Shown here one piece after another: positions 1 to 3,763 of a DNA stretch of 5,706 nt. This DNA is from an uncultured Treponema sp. (GTDB taxonomy: Bacteria > Spirochaetota > Spirochaetia > Treponematales > Treponemataceae). The first letter of the stretch is position 1; the number at the start of each line of letters is the position of its first letter. A program made the translations under genes and the position numbers. The notes beneath the pieces are model-generated. The model did not search any database. It had not been told where the DNA came from and was given only the letters and a program-made list of their open reading frames with translations. The stretch is taken from NCBI GenBank assembly GCA_947165795.1, contig CAMVBP010000131.1, forward strand, positions 1 through 5,706. Direction: 5' to 3'.

Positions 1-1
1 A

Positions 2-400
2 CATATCCGTACTTTGCTTTTGACTTTCTTCTTTCGCTATATGCCGGCCCTTATTGAAAACGGTTATGTTTACCTTGCCATGCCTCCTCTTTTCCGTGTA
101 CAGCTTGGAAAGAAGGATCCTGTTTACTGTTACAGTGATGCAGAACGTGATGCCGCTCTGGATGCTCTTGGAGACCAGAGAAATAAGGCTGAAGTTCAGC
201 GATATAAAGGTCTTGGTGAAATGGACGGAAAACAGCTTTGGGAAACAACAATGGATCCTGCCCACCGCAAAATGCGCGTTGTAACAATTCCAGACGCAAT
301 TGCTGCAGATAAAATTTTCAGCGTATGTATGGGTGAGGAAGTTGAACCTCGCCGTGAATTCATTGAGTCTAACTCAAGCTACGCTAACCTGGATATTTAG
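2..400 (+). CDS. gyrB: DNA gyrase subunit B, C-terminal part (5' end outside window)
   Basis: This is the C-terminal end of the ATPase subunit of DNA gyrase, the type IIA topoisomerase (A2B2) that introduces negative supercoils. The frame is open from base 2, so the true start lies upstream and no start codon should be placed here. The visible 132 residues are the end of the TOPRIM domain and the GyrB tail. They open with [15 protein letters not shown], which in the family directly follows the metal-binding DxDxDGS motif, so that motif lies just outside the window. Next come the PPL(F/Y) segment and the GyrB signature [10 protein letters not shown] followed by LWETTMDP; ParE usually has QRFKGLGEM and LRETT there. 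The protein ends with the usual VEPRREFIE and a short tail ending in LDI. No lesion is seen. The stop lies 24 bases before gyrA, which suggests a gyrBA operon. Identity is close to certain. Confidence 0.97.
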   Translation, partial: HIRTLLLTFFFRYMPALIENGYVYLAMPPLFRVQLGKKDPVYCYSDAERDAALDALGDQRNKAEVQRYKGLGEMDGKQLWETTMDPAHRKMRVVTIPDAIAADKIFSVCMGEEVEPRREFIESNSSYANLDI

Positions 401-424
401 TTTAGGACTTTAAGGAAATAAAAA

Positions 425-2935
425 ATGGAAGAAATCAAAACACCGGAAGGTGGAACAATCATAAAAATCCCTATTGAGGATGAAGTAAAACAGGCTTACA
501 TTGACTATTCAATGTCGGTAATCGTACAGCGTGCCCTGCCGGATGTTCGTGACGGACTTAAGCCGGTTCACCGCCGAATCATGTATGCAATGGATACCCT
601 TCATCTTGCAAGCGGCGGAAAAACTAAAAAATGTGCGACAATCGTCGGTGAAGTATTGGGACATTATCACCCGCACGGAGACGCTTCTGTTTATGATGCA
701 CTTGTTCGTCTTGGTCAGGATTTTGCCCAGCGCTATACAACAGTAACTCCACAGGGAAACTTTGGTACAATTGCCGGTGACCCTGCCGCTGCTTACCGAT
801 ACACCGAAGCTAAGATGTCTAAAATCACCGAAGAGATGGTTGCGGACATTTCTAAAAATACGGTTGATATGATTCCGAACTTTGACGACACTACAAAGGA
901 GCCGTCAGTTCTTCCAGCTGCTTTCCCTTTCCTTCTTTGTAACGGAACTACAGGTATTGCCGTTGGTATGGCAACAAACATGCCGACTCACAACCTGCGC
1001 GAAGTTGCAGCAGCTATTTCTGCCTATATTGATAATCCGGATATTTCAATTGATGAATTGATGCATCATATTAAGGGACCGGATTTTCCTACAGGCGGTA
1101 TTATTTACGGAAAGGCCGGAATTAAAAAGGCCTACACAACTGGCCGCGGAAAAATTGTAATCCGTTCTAAGTTCACTATTGAAACTGATAAGCACGGTCG
1201 TGAATCAATTGTATTTACAGAAGTGCCTTATGGAGTAAATACAACAAATATTATCCGCCGCATTAAGGAGCTTATCCGCGACAAAATGATTGAAGGCGTT
1301 ACAAATGCCAACGATGAATCATCTGACCGTTCAGGTATGCGCCTTGTAGTTGATTTGAAAAAAGGCGCAATTACAAAGATTGTTCTTAACCAGCTTTTTG
1401 CAAAAACTGATTTGCAGTCGAACTTTGGTGTAATCAACCTTGCCCTGGTTCCACAGGAAAAAGAAGGTGCTCCACGTTATGATGAGCCGGGTCTTCTTAC
1501 ACTTAAGCCGGAATATCTTAAGCCTGAGGTTCTGAACCTTAAGCAGCTGATTATGCACTTTGTAAATCACCGTGACGAAGTAATTACCCGCCGCACGATT
1601 TATGATTTGAAGATTGCAAAACACCGCATGCACATTCTTGAAGCTTTAATTACCGCAATCAACAATATTGATGAAGTAATTAAAATCATCAAGGAAAGCC
1701 GCGATACAGAAGCCGCAAAGCTTGCCCTGGAAAAACGTTTTGACTTTGATGACGAGCAGGCACAGGCAATTGTTGATATGCAGCTCAAACGCCTTACACA
1801 TCTTCTTATTGAAGATTTGCAGAAGGAAATTAAAGAACTGCAGGCTTGGATTGATTACCTGCAGGACTTGCTTGATCACCATGAAAAGATTTTGCAGCTG
1901 ATTAAATCTGATACAAATGCACTTGCAGAAAAATATGGTGATGACCGCCGTACAGACATCGTTGCCGACGAAGTAGAAGAAATCAACGTTGAAGATATGA
2001 TTAAGGATGAGGACATGGTTGTAATGATTTCCCGCCTCGGTTACATCAAACGTGTTTCTGTTTCCAAGTACAAGAAGCAGGGTAGGGGAGGGGCCGGCAG
2101 CAACAGCACAAACCTCCTTGAAGATGATTATATCAAACAGCTCTTTATCGGTTCTACAAAAGATTATCTTCTCTTCATTACAAACCTGGGACGCGCTTAC
2201 TGGATTCGTCTGCATGAAATTCCGGAGTCAGAAAAGACAAGCCGCGGTGCCCACATCAAGGGTCTTCTTTCAATTGGACCGGATGAAGAAATTACGACTA
2301 TTGTTTCACTAAAAGAATTCAGCGACAGTCAGTATCTCTTTATGATTACATCTGAAGGAACTGTAAAACGTGTCTGCACAAGTGAATTCACAAATGCCAG
2401 GGCAAAGGGAATTATCGGAATTAAACTGCACGAAGGAGACAAGCTTGTAAGCGCAATCCAGACAAGCGGTGATGCTGAAGTAATGATGATTTCCCGCCGT
2501 GGAAAAGCACTGCGCATAACAGAAGATTCTGTCCGCGAAATGGGTCGTGCAAGCTGCGGTATTAAAGGAATGAAGCTTTCTGAAGGTGATGAAATTGCAG
2601 CCGCAGTAAAAGTTGAAAATGATTCAAGCATCATCCTTGTAACAGAAAAAGGATTTGGTAAACGAGTTTCATTCGATAACTTTAATACACATGGTCGTGG
2701 AACAAGCGGTCAGAAAATCTTTGGAAACACAGATACTAAGGGTGAAATCATCGGTGCCCTTGATATAAAACTTAAAGACGAACTTGTATTTATGACAAGT
2801 CAGGGTAAAACTCTTCGTCTGAAAGCAACTGATATCAAGGAGCAGGGCACTGGTGCATCTGGTGTAACTCTTGTTCGCGTTACAGAACCAGATTATCTTG
2901 TAGGCATTGATAAAATACAGGATAAAGATGAGTAA
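425..2935 (+). CDS. gyrA: DNA gyrase subunit A, complete
   Basis: GyrA is the DNA-cleaving and DNA-wrapping subunit of gyrase. The ATG is preceded by AAGGA at 412-416 with 8 bases of spacing. The 836-aa length lies between those of Bacillus subtilis (about 821) and Escherichia coli (about 875). The breakage-reunion domain starts at about residue 15 and includes RALPDVRDGLKPVHRR. The catalytic tyrosine is Tyr126 in the RYTE motif, and QGNFG lies just before it. The quinolone-determining loop reads HPHGDASVYD (residues 82-91): Ala87 aligns with E. coli Ser83, while Asp91 keeps the Asp87 position. A coiled-coil region follows, rich in Leu, Lys and Glu at about 400-480. The C-terminal domain starts near residue 512 and shows six pinwheel repeats with G-x-x-K/L-R cores at about 539, 589, 645, 693, 743 and 794. 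The GyrA box is degenerate, QGRGGAG at 552-558, against the usual QRRGGKG. ParC is the alternative, but adjacency to gyrB and six blades favour GyrA. Confidence 0.97.
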   Translation: MEEIKTPEGGTIIKIPIEDEVKQAYIDYSMSVIVQRALPDVRDGLKPVHRRIMYAMDTLHLASGGKTKKCATIVGEVLGHYHPHGDASVYDALVRLGQDFAQRYTTVTPQGNFGTIAGDPAAAYRYTEAKMSKITEEMVADISKNTVDMIPNFDDTTKEPSVLPAAFPFLLCNGTTGIAVGMATNMPTHNLREVAAAISAYIDNPDISIDELMHHIKGPDFPTGGIIYGKAGIKKAYTTGRGKIVIRSKFTIETDKHGRESIVFTEVPYGVNTTNIIRRIKELIRDKMIEGVTNANDESSDRSGMRLVVDLKKGAITKIVLNQLFAKTDLQSNFGVINLALVPQEKEGAPRYDEPGLLTLKPEYLKPEVLNLKQLIMHFVNHRDEVITRRTIYDLKIAKHRMHILEALITAINNIDEVIKIIKESRDTEAAKLALEKRFDFDDEQAQAIVDMQLKRLTHLLIEDLQKEIKELQAWIDYLQDLLDHHEKILQLIKSDTNALAEKYGDDRRTDIVADEVEEINVEDMIKDEDMVVMISRLGYIKRVSVSKYKKQGRGGAGSNSTNLLEDDYIKQLFIGSTKDYLLFITNLGRAYWIRLHEIPESEKTSRGAHIKGLLSIGPDEEITTIVSLKEFSDSQYLFMITSEGTVKRVCTSEFTNARAKGIIGIKLHEGDKLVSAIQTSGDAEVMMISRRGKALRITEDSVREMGRASCGIKGMKLSEGDEIAAAVKVENDSSIILVTEKGFGKRVSFDNFNTHGRGTSGQKIFGNTDTKGEIIGALDIKLKDELVFMTSQGKTLRLKATDIKEQGTGASGVTLVRVTEPDYLVGIDKIQDKDE

Positions 2936-2977
2936 TTCTTTATAATACAAAGAATTAGAAGATTATTTTAATTATTT

Positions 2978-3000
2978 GCTAAAAATTTTTGATTTTTAGC
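2978..3000 (+). terminator. Weak AT-rich hairpin after gyrA, possible terminator
   Basis: A 9-bp stem GCTAAAAAT/ATTTTTAGC encloses a 5-base loop, 43 bases after the gyrA stop. The next bases are TAAGTTTTGTTG, so there is no clean T-run and only three G/C pairs support the stem. It may contribute to gyrBA termination or may simply be palindromic AT-rich DNA. The much stronger terminator at 3091-3127 would stop any read-through. Confidence 0.3.
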
Positions 3001-3009
3001 TAAGTTTTG

Positions 3010-3038
3010 TTGACAATTTTCAGTAAATAATAAATAAT
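3010..3038 (+). promoter_or_regulatory. Strong sigma70-type promoter downstream of gyrA
   Basis: A perfect -35 hexamer TTGACA (3010-3015) is followed after exactly 17 bp by AATAAT (3033-3038), which matches five of six positions of TATAAT. The predicted transcription start is near 3045. No convincing open reading frame follows. The next strong signal is the terminator at 3091-3127, so the predicted product is a short RNA. The hexamers and spacing are seen directly; activity is inferred, and AT-rich DNA raises the chance of a coincidental -10. Confidence 0.5.
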
Positions 3039-3044
3039 TATATC

Positions 3045-3125
3045 AAGGGTAACAACTATTAAAATAGTTTAAGGGTGATATTAATCAGGCAAAGGACTAA
3101 CCACGGATGGTTAGTCCTTTTTCTT
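3045..3125 (+). ncRNA. Possible small structured RNA of about 80 nt
   Basis: This segment lies between a strong promoter and a strong intrinsic terminator and has no credible coding frame. It contains a short hairpin (AACTAT at 3054-3059 pairing with ATAGTT at 3064-3069, loop of four) flanked by two AAGGGT(A/G)A copies at 3045 and 3071. It ends in the terminator stem. I do not recognise a known RNA family. It could equally be the leader of longer read-through transcripts into the parS/DnaA region, or a fortuitous promoter-terminator pair. The limits are estimates: the start is placed 7 bases after the -10 and the end within the T-run. Confidence 0.3.
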
Positions 3126-3127
3126 TT
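3091..3127 (+). terminator. Strong Rho-independent terminator
   Basis: AAAGGACTAACC (3091-3102) pairs perfectly with GGTTAGTCCTTT (3109-3120). The stem extends by one A-T pair to 13 bp with a CGGA tetraloop. It is followed by a T-rich tract with a single C (to 3127). This is the most stable hairpin in the gap. It would end either the gyrBA transcript or a short RNA started at about 3045, and it shields the downstream parS/DnaA region from rightward transcription. Confidence 0.85.
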
Positions 3128-3136
3128 AACACACTA

Positions 3137-3152
3137 TGTTTCACGTGCAACA
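3137..3152 (-). promoter_or_regulatory. parS-like site 1
   Basis: TGTTTCACGTGCAACA. On the minus strand it reads TGTTGCACGTGAAACA, an exact match to the degenerate ParB consensus TGTTNCACGTGAAACA. It is the exact inverse of sites 3 and 5 and lies just after the terminator. Confidence 0.85.
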
Positions 3153-3171
3153 TTTTAAATTCAATTTACTA

Positions 3172-3197
3172 CAAACTTTTTGTGAGCAAAAAGTTTG
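3172..3197. repeat. Hairpin A of repeat unit A
   Basis: CAAACTTTTTG and CAAAAAGTTTG form a perfect 11-bp stem with loop TGAG. It is followed directly by AGCGATAGTTATGT (from 3198). Hairpin C (3562-3587) has the same design with one base pair exchanged on both arms. It lacks a T-run on either side, so it is unlikely to be a terminator; a DNA cruciform or protein-binding palindrome is a possibility. Confidence 0.75.
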
Positions 3198-3198
3198 A

Positions 3199-3246
3199 GC
3201 GATAGTTATGTGAATTATAGTTGGAATACAGCCTTACGACCATCGC
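3199..3246. repeat. Long inverted repeat of unit A, ending at parS site 2
   Basis: GCGAT (3199-3203) faces ATCGC (3242-3246), with imperfect pairing inwards (TTATG against CCTTACGACC). The right arm ACCATCGC sits directly against parS site 2, as AACCATCAC does beside site 4. GCGATAG also has a 7-bp inverse CTATCGC at 3273-3279, just before the first DnaA box. This is the least regular of the three copies. Confidence 0.5.
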
Positions 3247-3262
3247 CGTTTCACATGAAACA
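3247..3262. promoter_or_regulatory. parS-like site 2 (variant centre)
   Basis: CGTTTCACATGAAACA differs from TGTTTCACGTGAAACA at the first base and at one central base (CACATG instead of CACGTG). The half-sites GTTTCA and TGAAAC are intact. The altered centre makes it the weakest of the five candidates. It lies 20 bases before the first DnaA box. Confidence 0.65.
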
Positions 3263-3281
3263 ATTTTTCTCTCTATCGCAG

Positions 3282-3332
3282 TTATCCACAATTTGTGGAA
3301 AGAATGTGGATAACTTTGTCGACTTATCCACA
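3282..3332. other. Cluster of three consensus DnaA boxes, oriC-like
   Basis: Three perfect 9-mers of the DnaA consensus occur in 51 bp: TTATCCACA at 3282-3290 (+), its complement TGTGGATAA at 3305-3313 (-), and TTATCCACA at 3324-3332 (+). The orientation alternates and the starts are 23 and 19 bp apart. A weaker two-mismatch box (CTTTCCACA on the minus strand, 3294-3302) forms the palindrome TCCACAATTTGTGGA (3285-3299) with box 1. A related palindrome surrounds 3347-3360. DnaA is the initiator ATPase of bacterial replication. Three exact 9-mers so close together are very unlikely by chance, so DnaA binding is well supported. Whether replication starts here, or this is a regulatory or titration site, cannot be told from the sequence. 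Confidence 0.8.
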
Positions 3333-3371
3333 TAGTTAACCAAAATTCCACAAATTGTGAAAATCATGTAA

Positions 3372-3387
3372 TGTTGCACGTGAAACA
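3372..3387 (+). promoter_or_regulatory. parS-like site 3
   Basis: TGTTGCACGTGAAACA matches the ParB consensus TGTTNCACGTGAAACA exactly. It is identical to site 5 and the inverse of site 1. It lies 39 bases after the last DnaA box. Confidence 0.88.
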
Positions 3388-3414
3388 TTAACCACCATCA
3401 TACGTATATTTACC

Positions 3415-3445
3415 CATACTGTTTTTGCGAAGAAAAAACAGTATG
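3415..3445. repeat. Hairpin B of repeat unit B
   Basis: CATACTGTTTTT (3415-3426) pairs perfectly with AAAAACAGTATG (3434-3445), a 12-bp stem with a 7-base loop. AGCGATGGTAACGTAA follows (from 3446), matching the AGCGAT block next to hairpins A and C. The stem sequence has diverged from A and C while pairing is fully kept. Confidence 0.75.
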
Positions 3446-3448
3446 AGC

Positions 3449-3492
3449 GATGGTAACGTAAACTGACATTTATAGACCCCGTTACAACCATC
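3449..3492. repeat. Long inverted repeat of unit B, ending at parS site 4
   Basis: GATGGTAACG (3449-3458) pairs with CGTTACAACCATC (3480-3492) apart from a two-base AA bulge. The right arm runs almost directly into parS site 4. The arms and their placement correspond to the perfect repeat in unit C and the weaker one in unit A. Confidence 0.6.
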
Positions 3493-3495
3493 ACA

Positions 3496-3511
3496 CGTTT
3501 CACGTGAAACT
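3496..3511. promoter_or_regulatory. parS-like site 4 (perfect 14-bp palindrome core)
   Basis: CGTTTCACGTGAAACT contains the fully symmetrical core GTTTCACGTGAAAC (3497-3510); only the outermost bases differ from the classical TGTTTCACGTGAAACA. CATCAC on its left and GCGATG on its right extend the symmetry, so it forms the axis between units B and C. Confidence 0.88.
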
Positions 3512-3560
3512 GCGATGATTAAAAATTACTCTTACAGTTATCAATTAACGTAATCATCGC
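3512..3560. repeat. Long inverted repeat of unit C
   Basis: GCGATGATT (3512-3520) and AATCATCGC (3552-3560) form a perfect 9-bp inverted repeat around 31 bases. The left arm touches parS site 4, and the right arm continues into the AGCGAT block (read on the minus strand) next to hairpin C. Confidence 0.65.
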
Positions 3561-3561
3561 T

Positions 3562-3587
3562 CAAACATTTTGAAAGCAAAATGTTTG
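3562..3587. repeat. Hairpin C of repeat unit C (inverted copy)
   Basis: CAAACATTTTG and CAAAATGTTTG form a perfect 11-bp stem with loop AAAG. Hairpin A differs at one stem position on each arm (T/A instead of A/T), a compensatory change that keeps pairing. On the minus strand the unit reads hairpin, then AGCGATGATTACGTTAA, the same order as units A and B. Confidence 0.75.
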
Positions 3588-3608
3588 CATTATTAATTAT
3601 CTAAGAAA

Positions 3609-3624
3609 TGTTGCACGTGAAACA
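3609..3624 (+). promoter_or_regulatory. parS-like site 5
   Basis: TGTTGCACGTGAAACA is identical to site 3 and matches the ParB consensus exactly. It is the last site of the array, 140 bases before the next gene. Confidence 0.88.
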
Positions 3625-3653
3625 TACACATATCGTTAAAAGACAAAACAATC

Positions 3654-3692
3654 GATAGTTAGTTTAAAGCAGAACAAAAGATAGTTAGTTAA
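3654..3692. repeat. Short direct repeat GATAGTTAGTT
   Basis: GATAGTTAGTTTAA (3654-3667) recurs as GATAGTTAGTTAA (3680-3692), 26 bp apart. Each copy is followed by GCAGAA (3669 and 3699), and a third GCAGAA occurs at 3738. The pattern looks like an imperfect tandem duplication between the parS array and the promoter of the next gene. A regulator-binding role is possible but unsupported. Confidence 0.45.
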
Positions 3693-3745
3693 CTTTTTGC
3701 AGAATTTTTTCTTTAGAAAAATAAAATTTCCTTATTGGCAGAATT

Positions 3746-3751
3746 TATAAT
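3746..3751 (+). promoter_or_regulatory. -10 element of the sensor cyclase gene
   Basis: A perfect TATAAT lies 12 bases before the ATG at 3764. No good -35 hexamer is present at 16-18 bp spacing, so an activator may be needed. TTTTTCT/AGAAAAA (3706-3712 and 3715-3721), a palindrome just upstream, is a possible operator. If used, transcription would start near 3758, leaving a leader of about six bases. Confidence 0.45.
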
Positions 3752-3763
3752 AAAATAATTATT

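Larger units (their letters stand above)
3137..3624. other. Composite parS array with DnaA-box core; candidate oriC/centromere locus
   Basis: Five parS-like 16-mers are centred at about 3144.5, 3254.5, 3379.5, 3503.5 and 3616.5, giving intervals of 110, 125, 124 and 113 bp. Gap 2-3 contains three consensus DnaA boxes. Gaps 1-2, 3-4 and 4-5 each contain a copy of one repeat unit (hairpin, AGCGAT block, inverted repeat), the last one inverted. The parS consensus of ParB/Spo0J is TGTTNCACGTGAAACA, and the DnaA box consensus is TTATCCACA. ParB sites typically mark the origin-proximal chromosome, and DnaA boxes in tight clusters mark oriC, so a combined origin and centromere is inferred. The AT-rich flanks at 2945-3045 and 3690-3765 could provide unwinding DNA. 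No gene is present here. dnaA, dnaN, parA and parB are not in the window, so the assignment rests on sites only. Confidence 0.65.

Noticed and set aside
1646..2215. A 189-codon minus-strand open frame opposite gyrA
   Set aside because: It lies entirely within the well-conserved gyrA coding sequence. Its Cys-, Phe- and Asn-rich composition is that of a shadow frame and it resembles no family I know.
2941..2946. TATAAT just after the gyrA stop as a promoter
   Set aside because: The nearest TTGATA-like -35 (2907-2912) is 28 bp away, far outside the workable spacing.
3075..3162. Small reading frame starting at GTG 3075 after AAGGG
   Set aside because: The frame would run through the terminator stem and parS site 1, and the purine-rich stretch overlaps the start rather than sitting 5-9 bases before it.
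3169..3351. A 60-codon minus-strand open frame in the gyrA-cyclase gap
   Set aside because: It runs through hairpin A, parS site 2 and the DnaA boxes, has no ribosome site, and its residues merely reflect those repeats.
3172..3587. Integron attC sites or insertion-sequence ends, prompted by the hairpins
   Set aside because: No GTTRRRY/RYYYAAC simple-site pairs frame the hairpins, no gene cassettes or integrase are present, and no target-site duplication or transposase fragment is visible.
3137..3624. CRISPR array
   Set aside because: The repeated 16-mers are regularly spaced, but at 110-125 bp with related rather than unique intervening DNA. They are parS palindromes, not CRISPR repeats of 23-40 bp with 30-40 bp spacers.
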